In this document: piece by piece, positions 35,851-51,200 of the stretch
How positions within the stretch are numbered: the stretch's first letter is position 1
How the letters are laid out: each line of letters begins with the position of its first letter
NCBI RefSeq assembly: GCF_029227915.1
Contig: NC_079875.1
Location: forward strand, 2,046,001-2,110,000
Reading direction: 5' to 3'
Source of the DNA: Hydractinia symbiolongicarpus
Taxonomy: Eukaryota > Cnidaria > Hydrozoa > Anthoathecata > Hydractiniidae
DNA: 64,000 bases
Position numbers and translations under genes: made by a program
Notes under the pieces: model-generated
Seen by the model: only the letters and a program-made list of their open reading frames with translations
What the model was told of the DNA's origin: nothing
The model's database searches: none

Positions 35851-36679
35851 CCCATCAAAAATGAAAACATTTTTAAAAACTACAAGTCTCAAGCGTTTTA
35901 GTGGTGAAAAGATAATTTAAAAAATCGTTTTGGAAATGAGTTTACTCACAGGATACTTTCTTTGTATACATTCGACTATACGGGCCAAGCCCGGGATTTA
36001 CGGGAAATAGCGGGTTTTCGTTTGCCGGCGATTAAATCACTTTCATTAAGCGTCTCATCAAAAATGAAAACATTTCTGAAAACTACAAGTCTCATGCGTT
36101 TTAGTGGTGAAAAAATAATTTAAAAATTCGCTCGGGAAATGAGTTTACTCACTGGGTACTTTCCTTGTATACTTTTGACTATACGGGCCGAGTCCGGGAT
36201 TTACGGGAAGTCGCAGGTTTTCGTTTGCCGGCGATTAAACTTCTTTTATTCAGCGTCTCATCAAAAATGAAAACATTTTTAAAAACTACAAGTCTCATGG
36301 GCTTTAGTGGTGAAATAATAATTTAAATAATCGTTTGGGAAATGAGTTTACTCCCTGGGTACTTTCTTTGTATACTTTTGACTATACGGGCCGAGTCCGG
36401 GATTTAAGGGAAATCGCAGGCTTTCGTTTGCCGGCGATTAAACTTCTTTTATTCAGCGTCTCATCAAAAATGAAAACATTTTTGAAAACTACAAGTCTCA
36501 TGCGTTTTAGTGGTGAAAAAGTAATTTAAAAAATCATTCGGGAAATGAGTTTACACCCTGGGTACTTTCTTTGTATACTTTTGACTATACGGGCCGAGTC
36601 CGGGATTTACGGGAAGTCGCAGGTTTTCGTTTGCCGGCGATTAAACTTCTTTTATTCAGCGTCTCATCAAAAATGAAAA

Positions 36680-39600
36680 CATTTTTAAAAACTACAAGTG
36701 TCATGCGTTTTAGTGGTGAAAAAATAATTTAAAAAATCGTTCGGGAAATGAGTTTACTCCCTGGGTACTTTCTTTGTATACTTTTTACTATGCGGGCCGC
36801 GTCCGGGGTTTGCGGGAAATGGCGGGTTTTCGTTTGCCGGCGATTAAACTTCTTTTATTCAGCGTCTCATCAAAAATGAAAACATTTTTTAAAACTAGAA
36901 GTCTCAAGCGTTTTAGTGGTGAAAATATAATTTAAAAAATCGTTGTGGAAATGAGTTTACTCCCTGGGTTCTTTCTTTGTATACTTTTGACTATACGGGC
37001 CGAGTCCGGGGTTTACGGGAAATCGCGGGTTTTCTTTTGCCGGCGATTAAACCACTTTCATTAAGCGTCTCATCAAAAATGAAAACATTTTTGAAAACTA
37101 CAAGTCTCATGGGCTTTAGTGGTGAAATAATAATTTAAAAAAATCGTTCGGGAAATGAGTTTACACCCGGGTACTTTCTTTGTATACTTTTGACTATACG
37201 GTCCGAGTCCGGGATTTACGGGAAATCGCAGGTTTTCGTTTGCCGGCGATTAAACTTCTTTTATTCAGCGTCTCATCAAAAATGAAAACATTTTTGAAAA
37301 CTACAAGTCTCATGCGTTTTAGTGGTGAAAAAATAATTTAAAAAATCGTTCGGGAAATGAGTTTACTCCCTGGGTACTTTCTTTGTATACCTTTTACTAT
37401 GCAGGCCGCGTCCGGGGTTTGCGGGAAATGGCGGGTTTTCGTTTGCCAGCGATTAAACTTCTTTTATTCAGCGTCTCATCAAAAATGAAAACATTTTTGA
37501 AAACTAGAAGTCTCAAGCGTTTTAGTGGTGAAAAGATAATTTAAAAAATCGTTGTGGAAATGAGTTTACTCACAGGGTACTTTCTTTGTATACATTCGAC
37601 TATACGGGCCAAGCCCGGGATTTACGGGAAATCGCGGGTTTTCGTTTGCCGGCGATTAAACCACTTTCATTAAGCGTCTCATCAAAAATGAAAACATTTT
37701 TGAAAACTACAAGTCTCATGCGTTTTAGTGGTGAAATAATAATTTAAAAAATCGTTCGGGAAATGAGTTTACACCCTGGGTACTTTCTTTGTATACTTTT
37801 GACTATACGGGCCGAGTCCGGGATTTACGGGAAATCACAGGTTTTCGTTTGCCGGCGATTAAACTTCTTTTATTCAGCGTCTCATCAAAAATCAAAACAT
37901 TTTTAAAAACTACAAGTCTCATGGGCTTTAGTGGTGAAATAATAATTTAAAAAAATCGTTCGGGAAATGAGTTTACACCCCGGGTACTTTCTTTGTATAC
38001 TTTTGACTATACGGGCCAAGTCCGGGATTTACGGGAAATCGCAGGTTTTCGTTTGCCGGCGATTAAACTTCTTTTATTCAGCGTCTCATCAAAAATGAAA
38101 ACATTTTTGAAAACTACAAGTCTTATGCGTTTTAGTGGTGAAAAAATAATATAAAAAATCGTTTCGGAAATGAGTTTACTCATAGGGTACTTTCTTTGTA
38201 TACATTCGACTATACGGGCCAAGCCCGGGATTTACGGGAAATCGCGGGTTTTCGTTTGCCGGCGATTAAACAACTTTCATTAAACGTCTCATCAAAAATA
38301 AAAACATTTCTGAAAACTACAAGTCTCATGCGTTTTAGTGGTGAAACATAATTTAAAAAATCGTTCGGGAAATGAGCTTACTCCCTGGGTACTTTCTTTG
38401 TATACTTTTGACTATACGGGCCGAGTCCGGGATTTACGGGAAGTCGCGGGTTTTCGTTTGCCGGCAATTAAATTTCTTTTATTCAGTGTCTCATCAAAAA
38501 TGAAAACATTTTTAAAAACTACAAGTCTCATGGGCTTTAGTGGTGAAATAATAATTTAAAAAATCGTTCGGGAAATGAGTTTACACCCCGGGTACTTTCT
38601 TTGTATACTTTTGACTATACGGGCCGAGTCTGGGATTTACGGGAAATCGCAGGTTTTCGTTTGACGGCGATTAAACTTCTTTTATTCAGCGTCTCATCAA
38701 AAATGAAAACATTTTTGAAAACTACAAGTCTCATGCGTTTTAGTGGTGAAATAATAATTTAAATAATCGTTCGGGAAATGAGTTTACTCCCTAGGTACTT
38801 TCTTTGTATACTTTTGACTATACGGGCCGAATCCAGGATTTTCGGGAAGTCGCGGTTTTTCGTTTGCCGGCGATTAAACTTCTTTTATTCAGCGTCTCAT
38901 CAAAAATGAAAATATTTTTAAATACTACAAGTCTCATGGGCTTTAGTGGTGAAATAATAATTTAAAAAATCGTTCGGGAAATGAGTTTACACCCTGGGTA
39001 CTTTCTTTGTATACTTTTGACTATACGGGCCGAGTCCGGGGTTTTCGGGAAGTCGCGGTTTTTCGTTTGCCGGCGATTAAACTTCTTTTATTCAGCGTCT
39101 CATCAAAAATGAAAATATTTTTAAATACTACAAGTCTCATGGGCTTTAGTGGTGAAATAATAATTTAAATAATCGTTTGGGAAATGAGTTTACTCCCTGG
39201 GTACTTTCTTTGTATACTTTTGACTATACGGGCCGAGTCTGGGATTTACGGGAAATCGCAGGCTTTCGTTTGCCGGCGATTAAACTTCTTTTATTCAGCG
39301 TCTCATCAAAAATGAAAACATTTTTGAAAACTACAAGTCTCATGCGTTTTAGTGGTGAAAAAGTAATTTAAAAAATCGTTCGGGAAATGAGTTTACACCC
39401 TGGGTACTTTCTTTGTATACTTTTGACTATACGGGCCGAGTCCGGGATTTACGGGAAGTCGCTGGTTTTCGTTTGCCGGCGATTAAACTTCATTTATTCA
39501 GCGTCTCATCAAAAATGAAAACATTTTTAAAAACTACAAGTCTCATGGGCTTTAGTGGTGAAATAATAATTTAAAAAATTCGTTTGGGAAATGAGTTTAA

Positions 39601-42260
39601 ACCCCGGGTACTTTCTTTGTACACATTCGACTATACGGGCCAAGCCCGGGATTTACGGGAAATAGCGGGTTTTCGTTTGCCGGCGATTAAATCACTTTCA
39701 TTAAGCGTCTCATCAAAAATGAAAACATTTCTGAAAACTACAAGTCTCATGCGTTTTAGTGGTGAAAAAATAATTTAAAAATTCGTTCGGGAAATGAGTT
39801 TACTCACTGGGTACTTTCCTTGTATACTTTTGACTATACGGGCCGAGTCCGGGATTTACGGGAAATCGCGGGTTTTCGTTTGCCGGCGATTAAACTTCTT
39901 TTATTCAGCGTCTAATCAAAAATGAAAACATTTTTAAAAACTACAAGTCTCATGGGCTTTAGTGGTGAAATAATAATTTAAATAATCGTTTGGGAAATGA
40001 GTTTACTCCCTGGGTACTTTCTTTGTATACTTTTGACTATACGGGCCGCGTCTGGGATTTACGGAAAATCGCAGGTTTTCGTTTGCCGGCGATTAAACTT
40101 CTTTTATTCAGCGTCTCATCAAAAATGAAAACATTTTTAAAAACTACAAGTCTCATGGGCTTTAGTGGTGAAATAATAATTTAAAAAAATCGTTCGGGAA
40201 ATGGGTTTACACCCCGGGTACTTTCTTTGTATACTTTTGACTATACGGGCCGAGTCCGGGATTTACGGGAAATCGCAGGTTTTCGTTTGCCGGCGATTAA
40301 ACTCCTTTTATTCAGCGTCTCATCAAAAATGAAAACATTTTTGAAAACTACAAGTCTCATGCGTTTTAGTGGTGAAAAAATAAATTAAAAAATCGTTCGG
40401 GAAATGAGTTTACTCCCTGGGTACTTTCTTTGTATACTTTTTACTATGCGGGCCGCGTCCGGGGTTTGCGGGAAATGGTGGGTTTTCGTTTGCCGGCGAT
40501 TAAACTTCTTTTATTCAGCGTCTCATCAAAAATGAAAACATTTTTGAAAACTAGAAGTCTCAAGCGTTTTAGTGGTGAAAATATAATTTAAAAAATCGTT
40601 GTGGAAATGAGTTTACTCCCTGGGTTCTTTCTTTGTATACTTTTGACTATACGGGCCGAGTCCGGGGTTTACGGGAAATCGCGGGTTTTCGTTTGTCGGC
40701 GATTAAACCACTTTCATTAAGCGTCTCATCATAAATGAAAACATTTTTGAAAACTGCAAGTCTCATGGGCTTTAGTGGTGAAATAACAATTTAAAAAAAT
40801 CGTTCGGGAAATGAGTTTACACCCCGGGTACTTTCTTTGTATACTTTTGACTATACGGGCCGAGTCCAGGATTTACGGTAAGTCGCGGGTTTTCGTTTGC
40901 CGGCGATTAAACTTCTTTTATTCAGCGTCTTATCAAAAATGGAAATATTTTTAAATACTACAAGTCTCATGGGCTTTAGTGGTGAAATAATAATTTAAAA
41001 AATCGTTCGGGAAATGAGTTTACACCCTGGGTACTTTCTTTGTACACTTTTGACTATACGGCCGAGTCCGGGATTTACGGGAAATCACAGGTTTTCGTTT
41101 GCCGGCGATTAAACTTCTTTTATTCAGCGTCTCATCAAAAATCAAAACATTTTTAAAAACTACAAGTCTCATGGGCTTTAGTGGTGAAATAATAATTTAA
41201 AAAAATCGTTCGGGAAATGAGTTTACACCCCGGGTACTTTCTTTGTATACTTTTGACTATACGGGTCGAGTCCGGGATTTACGGGAAATCGCAGGTTTTC
41301 GTTTGCCGGCGATTAAACTTCTTTTATTCAGCGTCTCATCAAAAATGAAAACATTTCTGAAAACTACAAGTCTCATGCGTTTTAGTGGTGAAACATAATT
41401 TAAAAAATCGTTCGGGAAATGAGTTTATTCCCTGGGTACTTTCTTTGTATACTTTTGACTATACGGACCGAGTCCGGGATTTACGGGAAGTCGCGGGTTT
41501 TCGTTTGCCGGCAATTAAACTTCTTTTATTCAGTGTCTCATCAAAAATGAAAACATTTTTAAAAACTACAAGTCTCATGGGCTTTAGTGGTGAAATGATA
41601 ATTTAAAAAATCGTTCGGGAAATGAGTTTACACCCCGGGTACTTTCTTTGTATACTTTTGACTATACGGGCCGAGTCCGGGATTTACGGGAAATCGCAGG
41701 TTTTCGTTTGACGGCGATTAAACTTCTTTTATTCAGCGTCTCATCAAAAATGAAAACATTTTTGAAAACTACAAGTCTCATGCGTTTTAGTGGTGAAAAA
41801 ATAATTTAAATAATCGTTCGGGAAATGAGTTTACTCCCTAGGTACTTTCTTTGTATACTTTTGACTATACGGGCCGAATCCGGGATTTTCGGGAAGTCGC
41901 GGTTTTTCGTTTGCCGCCGATTAAACTTCTTTTATTCAGCGTCTCATCAAAAATGAAAATATTTTTAAATACTACAAGTCTCATGGGCTTTAGTGGTGAA
42001 ATAATAATTTAAAAAATCGTTCGGGAAATGAGTTTACACCCTGGGTACTTTCTTTGTATACTTTTGACTATACGGGCCGAGTCCGGGATTTTCGGGAAGT
42101 CGCGGTTTTTCGTTTGCCGGCGATTAAACTTCTTTTATTCAGCGTCTCATCAAAAATGAAAATATTTTTAAATACTACAAGTCTCATGGGCTTTAGTGGT
42201 GAAATAATAATTTAAAAAATCGTTCGGGAAATGAGTTTACACCCTGGGTACTTTCCTTGT
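36680..42260. repeat. Mosaic block duplications, including a 3047-bp offset
   Basis: About 38280-39100 recurs at about 41330-42150 (offset 3047, fifteen monomers). Markers are GAAACATAATTT, CCTAGGTACTTTC and GATTTTCGGGAAGTCGCGG. A monomer with TTTTTACTATGCGGGCCGCG and GTTTGCGGG occurs near 36782 and 40438, with a variant near 37390. Nothing other than satellite is present. Confidence 0.7.
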
Positions 42261-45200
42261 ATATTTTTGACTATACGGGCCGAGTCCGGGATTTACGGGA
42301 AATCGCAGGTTTTTGTTTGCCGGCGATTAAACTTCTTTTATTCAGCGTCTCATCAAAAATGAAAACATTTTTGAAAACTAAAAGTCTCAAGCGTTTTAGT
42401 GGTGAAAAGATAATTTAAAAAATCATTTTGGAAATGAGTTTACTCACAGGGTACTTTCTTTGTATACATTCGACTATACGGGCCAAGCCCGGGATGTACG
42501 GGAAATAGCGGGTTTTCGTTTGCCGGCGATTAAATCACTTTCATTAAGCGTCTCATCAAAAATGAAAACATTTCTGAAAACTACAAGTCTCATGCGTTTT
42601 AGTGGTGAAAAAATAATTTAAAAATTCGTTCGGGAAATGAGTTTACTCACTGGGTACTTTCCTTGTATACTTTTGAGTATACGGGCCGAGTCCGGGATTT
42701 ACGGGAAATCGCGGGTTTTTGTTTGCCGGCGATTAAACTTCTTTTATTCAGCGTCTCATTAAAAATGAAAACATTTTTAAAAACTACAAGTCTCATGGGC
42801 TTTAGTGGTGAAATAATAATTTAAATAATCGTTTGGGAAATGAGTTTACTTCCTGGGTACTTTCTTTGTATACTTTTGACTATACGGGCCGAGTCCGGGA
42901 TTTACGGGAAATCGCAGGTTTTCGTTTGCCGGCGATTAAACAACTTTCATTAAACGTCTCATCAAAAATGAAAACATTTCTGAAAACTACAAGTCTCATG
43001 CGTTTTAGTGGTGAAACATAATTTAAAAAATCGTTCGGGAAATGAGTTTACTCCCTGGGTACTTTCTTTGTATACTTTTGACTATACGGGCCGAGTCCGG
43101 GATTTACGGGAAGTCGCGGGTTTTCGTTTGCCGGCAATTAAACTTCTTTTATTCAGTGGCTCATCAAAAATGAAAACATTTTTAAAAACTACAAGTCTCA
43201 TGGGCTTTAGTGGTGAAATAATAATTTAAAAAATCGGTTGGGAAATGAGTTTACACCCCGGGTACTTTCTTTGTATACTTTTGACTATACGGGCCGAGTC
43301 CGGGATTTACGGGAAATCGCAGGTTTTGGTTTGACGGCGATTAAACTTCTTTTATTCAGCGTCTCATCAAAAATGAAAACATTTTTGAAAACTACAAGTC
43401 TCATGCGTTTTAGTGGTGAAAAAATAATTTAAATAATCGTTCGGGAAGTGAGTTTACTCCCTAGGTACTTTCTTTGTATACTTTTGACTATACGGGCCGA
43501 ATCCGGGATTTTCGGGAAGTCGCGGTTTTTCGTTTGCCGGCGATTAAACTTCTTTTATTCAGCGTCTCATCAAAAATGAAAATATTTTTAAATACTACAA
43601 GTCTCATGGGCTTTAGTGGTGAAATAATAATTTAAAAAATCGTTCGGGAAATGAGTTTACACCCTGGGTACTTTCTTTGTATACTTTTGACTATACGGGC
43701 CGAGTCCGGGATTTTCGGGAAGTCGCGGTTTTTTGTTTGCCGGCGATTAAACTTCTTTTATTCAGCGTCTCATCAAAAATGAAAATATTTTTAAATACTA
43801 CAAGTCTCATGGGCTTTAGTGGTGAAATAATAATTTAAAAAATCGTTCGGGAAATGAGTTTACACCCTGGGTACTTTCTCTGTATATTTTTGACTATACG
43901 GGCCGAGTCCGGGATTTACGGGAAATCGCAGGTTTTCGTTTGCCGGCGATTAAACTTCTTTTATTCAGCGTCTCATCAAAAATGAAAACATTTTTGAAAA
44001 CTACAAGTCTCATGCGTTTTAGTGGTGAAAATATAATTTAAAAAATCGTTCGAGAAATGAGTTTACTCCCTGGGTTCTTTCTTTGTATACTTTTGACTAT
44101 GCGGGCCGAGTCCGGGGTTTACGGGAAATGGCGGGTTTTCGTTTGCTGGCGATTAAACTTCTTTTATTCAGCGTCTCATCAAAAATGAAAACATTTTTGA
44201 AAACTAGAAGTCTCAAGCGTTTTAGTGGTGAAAAGATAATTTAAAAAATCGTTTTGGAAATGAGTTTACTCACAGGGTACTTTCTTTGTATACATTCGAC
44301 TATACGGGCCAAGCCCGGGATGTACGGGAAATAGCGGGTTTTCGTTTGCCGGCGATTAAATCACTTTCATTAAGCGTCTCATCAAAAATGAAAACATTTC
44401 TGAAAACTACAAGTCTCATGCGTTTTAGTGGTGAAAAAATAATTTTAAAATTCGTTCGGGAAATGAGTTTACTCACTGGGTACTTTCCTTGTATACTTTT
44501 GAGTATACGGGCCGAGTCCGGGATTTACGGGAAATCGCGGGTTTTCGTTTGCCGGCGATTAAACTTCTTTTATTCAGCGTCTCATCAAAAATGACAACAT
44601 TTTTGAAAACTACAAGTCTCATGCGTTTTAGTGGTGAAAAAATAATTTATAAAATCGTTCGGGAAATGAGTTTACTCCCTGGGTACTTTCTTTGTCAACT
44701 TTTGACTATACGGGCCCAGTCCGGGATTTACGGGAAGTCGCGGGTTTTCATTTGCCGGCGATTAAACTTCTTTTATTCAGCGTCTCATCAAAAATGAAAA
44801 TATTTTTAAATACTTCAAGTCTCATGGGCTTTAGTGGTGAAATAATAATTTAAAAAATCGTTCGGGAAATGAGTTTACACCCTGGGTACTTTCTTTGTAT
44901 ATTTTTGACTATACGGGCCGAGTCCGGGATTTACGGGAAATCGCAGGTTTTCGTTTGCCGGCGATTAAACTTCTTTTATTCAGCGTCTCATCCAAAATGA
45001 AAACATTTTTAAAAAACTACAAGTCTCATGCGTTTTAGTGGTGAAAAAATAATTTAAAAAAACGTTCGGGAAATGAGTTTACTCCCTGGGTACTTTCTTT
45101 GTATACTTTTTACTATGCGGGCCGAGTCCGGGGTTTACGGGAAATGGCGGGTTTTCGTTTGCCGGCGATTAAACTTCTTTTATTCAGCGTCTCATCAAAA

Positions 45201-48200
45201 ATGAAAACATTTTTGAAAACTAGAAGTCTCATGGGCTTTAGTGGTGAAATAATAATTTAACAAATCGTTCGGGAAATGAGTTTACACCCTGGGTACTTTC
45301 TTTGTATACTTTTGACTATACGGGCCGAGTCCGGGATTTTCGGGAAGTCGCGGTTTTTCGTTTGCCGGCGATTAAACTTCTTTTATTCAGCGTCTCATCA
45401 AAAATGAAAATATTTTTAAATACTACAAGTCTCATGGGCTTTAGTGGTGAAATAATAATTTAAAAAATCGTTCGGGAAATGAGTTTACACCCTGGGTACT
45501 TTCCTTGTATATTTTTGACTATACGGGCCGAGTCCGGGATTTACGGGAAATCGCAGGTTTTCGTTTGCCGGCGATTAAACTTCTTTTATTCAGCGTCTCA
45601 TCAAAAATGAAAACATTTTTGAAAACTAGAAGTCTCAAGCGTTTTAGTGGTGAAAAGATAATTTAAAAAATCGTTCGGGAAATGAGTTTACACCCTGGGT
45701 ACTTTCTCTGTATATTTTTGACTATACGGGCCGAGTCCGGGATTTACGGGAAATCGCAGGTTTTCGTTTGCCGGCGATTAAACTTCTTTTATTCAGCGTC
45801 TCATCAAAAATGAAAACATTTTTGAAAACTACAAGTCTCATGCGTTTTAGTGGTGAAAATATAATTTAAAAAATCGTTCGAGAAATGAGTTTACTCCCTG
45901 GGTTCTTTCTTTGTATACTTTTGACTATGCGGGCCGAGTCCGGGGTTTACGGGAAATGGCGGGTTTTCGTTTGCTGGCGATTAAACTTCTTTTATTCAGC
46001 GTCTCATCAAAAATGAAAACATTTTTGAAAACTAGAAGTCTCAAGCGTTTTAGTGGTGAAAAGATAATTTAAAAAATCGTTTTGGAAATGAGTTTACTCA
46101 CAGGGTACTTTCTTTGTATACATTCGACTATACGGGCCAAGCCCGGGATGTACGGGAAATAGCGGGTTTTCGTTTGCCGGCGATTAAATCACTTTCATTA
46201 AGCGTCTCATCAAAAATGAAAACATTTCTGAAAACTACAAGTCTCATGCGTTTTAGTGGTGAAAAAATAATTTTAAAATTCGTTCGGGAAATGAGTTTAC
46301 TCACTGGGTACTTTCCTTGTATACTTTTGAGTATACGGGCCGAGTCCGGGATTTACGGGAAATCGCGGGTTTTCGTTTGCCGGCGATTAAACTTCTTTTA
46401 TTCAGCGTCTCATCAAAAATGAAAACATTTTTAAAAACTACAAGTCTCATGGGCTTTAGTGGTGAAATAATAATTTAAATAATCGTTTGGGAAATGAGTT
46501 TACTTCCTGGGTACTTTCTTTGTATACTTTTGACTATACGGGCCGAGTCCGGGATTTACGGGAAATCGCAGGTTTTCGTTTGCCGGCGATTAAACTTCTT
46601 TTATTCAGCGTCTCATCAAAAATGAAAACATTTTTAAAAACTACAAGTCTCATGGGCTTTAGTGGTGAAATAATAATTTAAAAAAATCGTTCGGGAAATG
46701 AGTTTACACCCCGGGTACTTTCTTTGTATACTTTTGACTATACGGGCCATGTCCGGGATTTACGGGAAATCGCAGGTTTTCGTTTGCCGGCGATTAAACT
46801 TCTTTTATTCAGCGTCTCATCAAAAATGACAACATTTTTGAAAACTACAAGTCTCATGCGTTTTAGTGGTGAAAAAATAATTTAAAAAATCGTTCGGGAA
46901 ATGAGTTTACTCCCTGGGTACTTTCTTTGTCAACTTTTGACTATACGGGCCCAGTCCGGGATTTACGGGAAGTCGCGGGTTTTCATTTGCCGGCGATTAA
47001 ACTTCTTTTATTCAGCGTCTCATCAAAAATGAAAATATTTTTAAATACTTCAAGTCTCATGGGCTTTAGTGGTGAAATAATAATTTAAAAAATCGTTCGG
47101 GAAATGAGTTTACACCCTGGGTACTTTCTTTGTATATTTTTGACTATACGGGCCGAGTCCGGGATTTACGGGAAATCGCAGGTTTTCGTTTGCCGGCGAT
47201 TAAACTTCTTTTATTCAGCGTCTCATCCAAAATGAAAACATTTTTAAAAAACTACAAGTCTCATGCGTTTTAGTGGTGAAAAAATAATTTAAAAAAACGT
47301 TCGGGAAATGAGTTTACTCCCTGGGTACTTTCTTTGTATACTTTTTACTATGCGGGCCGAGTCCGGGGTTTACGGGAAATGGCGGGTTTTCGTTTGCCGG
47401 CGATTAAACTTCTTTTATTCAGCGTCTCATCAAAAATGAAAACATTTTTGAAAACTAGAAGTCTCAAGCGTTTTAGTGGTGAAAAGATAATTTAAAAAAT
47501 CGTTGTGGAAATGAGTTTACTCACAGGGTACTTTCTTTGTATACATTCGACTATACGGGCCAAGCCCGGGATTTACGGGAAATCGCGGGTTTTCGTTTGC
47601 CGGCGATTAAACCACTTTCATTAAGCGTCTCATCAAAAATGAAAACATTTCTGAAAACTACAAGTCTCATGCGTTGTAGTGGTGAAAAAATAATTTAAAA
47701 ATTTGTTCGAGAAATGAGTTTACACCCCGGGTACTTTCATTGTATACTTTTGACTATACGGGCCGAGTCCGGGATTTACGGGAAATCACAGGTTTTCGTT
47801 TGCCGGCGATTAAACTTCTTTTATTCAGCGTCTCATCAAAAATGAAAACATTTTTGAAAACTACAAGTCTCATGCGTTTTAGTGGTGAAAAAATAATTTA
47901 AAAAATCGTTCGAGAAATGAGTTTACACCCTGGGTACTTTCTTTGTATACTTTTGACTATACGGGCCGAGTCCGGGATTTACGGGAAATCGCAGGTTCTC
48001 GTTTGCCGGCGATTAAACCACCTCCATTAAGCGTCTCATCAAAAATGAAAAGATTTCTGAAAACTACAAGTCTTATGCGTTTTAGTGGTGAAAAAATGAA
48101 TTAAAAAATCGTTCGGAAAATTAGTTTACTCCCTGGGTACTATCTTTGTATACTTTTGACTATACGGGCCAAGCCCGGGATTTACGGGAAATCGCGGGTT

Positions 48201-51200
48201 TTCGTTTGCCGGCGATTAAACTTCTTTTATTCAGCGTCTCATCAGAAATGAAAACATTTTTGAAAACTACAAGTCTTATGCGTTTTAGTGGTGAAAAAAT
48301 AATTTAAAAAATCGTTTTGAAAATGAGTTTACTCACAGGGTACTTTCTTTGTATACATTCGACTATACGGGCCAAGCCCGGGATTTACGGGAAATTGCGT
48401 GTTTTCGTTTGCCGGCGATTAAACCTCTTTCATTAAGCGTCTCATCAAAAATGAAAACATTTTTGAAAACTACAAGTCTCATGCGTTTTAGTGGTGAAAA
48501 AAAAATTCAAAAAATCGTTCGGAAAATGAGTTTACTTCCTTGGTACTTTCTTTGTATACATTCGACTATACGGGCCAAGCCCGGGAATTACGGGAAATCG
48601 CGAGATTTCGTTTGCCGGCGATTACACCTCTTTTATTAAGCGTCTCATCAACAATAAAAACATTTTTAAAAACTACAAGTCTCATGGGCTTTAGTGGTGA
48701 AATAATAATTTAAAAAATCGTTCGGGAAATGAGTTTACACCCCGGGTGCTTTCTTTGTATACTTTTGACTATACGGGATGAGTCCGGGATTTACGGGAAA
48801 TCGCAGGTTTTCGTTTGCCGGCGATTAAACTTCTTTTATTCAGCGTCTCAACAAAAATGAAAACATCTTTGAAAACTACAAGTCTCATGCGTTTTAGTGG
48901 TGAAAAAATAATTTAAAAAATCGTTCGGGAAATGAGTTTACTCCCTGGGTACTTTCTTTGTATACTTTTGACTATGTGGGCCGAGACCGGGGTTTACGGG
49001 AAATGGCGGGTTTTCGTTTGCCGGCGATTAAACTTCTTTTATTTAGCGTCTCATCAAAAATGAAAACATTTTTGAAAACTACAAGTCTCAAGCGTTTTAG
49101 TGGTGAAAAGATAAATTAAAAAATCGTTTTGGAAATGAGTTTACTTACAGGGTACTTTCTTTGTATGCATTCGACTATACGGGCCAAGCCCGGGATTTAC
49201 GGGAAATCGCGGGTTTTCGTTTGCCGGCGATTAAACCACTTTCATTAAGCGTCTCATCAAAAATGAAAATATTTCTAAAAACTACAAGTCCCATGCGTTT
49301 TAGTGGTGAAAAAATAATTTAAAAATTCGTTCGGAAAATGAGTTTACTCACTGGGTACTTTCCTTGTATACTTTTGACTATACGGGCCGAGTCCGGGATT
49401 TACGGGAAATCGCGGGTTTTCGTTTGCCGGCGATTAAACTTCTTTTATTCAGCGTCTCATCAAAAATGAAAACATTTTTGAAAACTACAAGTCTCATGCG
49501 TTTTAGTGGTGAAAAAATAATTTAAAAAATCGTTCGGAAAATGAGTTTAAACCCTGGGTACTTTCTTTGTATACTTTTGACTATACGGGCCGAGTCCGGG
49601 ATTTTCGGGAAATCGCAGGTTTTCGTTTGCCGGCGATTAAACTTCTTTTATTCAGCGTCTCATCAAAAATGAAAACATTTTTGAAAACTACAAGTCTCAT
49701 GCGTTTTAGTGGTGAAAAAATAATTTAAAAATTCGTTACGGAAATGACTTTACTCACTGGGTACTTTCCTTGTATACTTTTGACTATACGGGCCGAGACC
49801 GGGATTTACGGGAAATCGCGGGTTTTCGTTTGCCGGCGATTAAACTTCTTTTATTCAGCGTCTCATCAAAAATGAAAACATTTTTAAAAACTACAAGTCT
49901 CATGGGCTTTAGTGGTAAAATATAAATTTAAAAAATCGTTTGGGAAAGGAGTTTACTCCCTGGGTACTTTCTTTGTATACTTTTGACTATACGGGCCGAG
50001 TCCGGGATTTACGGGAAATTGCAGGTTTTCGTTTGCCGGCGATTAAACTTCTTTTATTCAGCGTCTCATCCAAAATGAAAACATTTTTAAAAAACTACAA
50101 GTCTCATGCGTTTTAGTGGTGAAAAAATAATTTAAAAAAACGTTCGGGAAATGAGTTTACTCCCTGGGTACTTTCTTTGTATACTTTTTACTATGCGGGC
50201 CGAGTCCGGGGTTTACGGGAAATGGCGGGTTTTCGTTTGCCGGCGATTAAACTTCTTTTATTCAGCGTCTCATCAAAAATGAAAACATTTTTGAAAACTA
50301 GAAGTCTCATGGGCTTTAGTGGTGAAATAATAATTTAACAAATCGTTCGGGAAATGAGTTTACACCCTGGGTACTTTCTTTGTATACTTTTGACTATACG
50401 GGCCGAGTCCGGGATTTTCGGGAAGTCGCGGTTTTTCGTTTGCCGGCGATTAAACTTCTTTTATTCAGCGTCTCATCAAAAATGAAAATATTTTTAAATA
50501 CTACAAGTCTCATGGGCTTTAGTGGTGAAATAATAATTTAAAAAATCGTTCGGGAAATGAGTTTACACCCTGGGTACTTTCCTTGTATATTTTTGACTAT
50601 ACGGGCCGAGTCCGGGATTTACGGGAAATCGCAGGTTTTCGTTTGCCGGCGATTAAACTTCTTTTATTCAGCGTCTCATCAAAAATGAAAACATTTTTGA
50701 AAACTAGAAGTCTCAAGCGTTTTAGTGGTGAAAAGATAATTTAAAAAATCATTTTGGAAATGAGTTTACTCACAGGGTACTTTCTTTGTATACATTCGAC
50801 TATACGGGCCAAGCCCGGGATGTACGGGAAATAGCGGGTTTTCGTTTGCCGGCGATTAAATCACTTTCATTAAGCGTCTCATCAAAAATGAAAACATTTC
50901 TGAAAACTACAAGTCTCATGCGTTTTAGTGGTGAAAAAATAATTTAAAAATTCGTTCGGGAAATGAGTTTACTCACTGGGTACTTTCCTTGTATACTTTT
51001 GAGTATACGGGCCGAGTCCGGGATTTACGGGAAATCGCGGGTTTTTGTTTGCCGGCGATTAAACTTCTTTTATTCAGCGTCTCATCAAAAATGAAAACAT
51101 TTTTAAAAACTACAAGTCTCATGGGCTTTAGTGGTGAAATAATAATTTAAATAATCGTTTGGGAAATGAGTTTACTTCCTGGGTACTTTCTTTGTATACT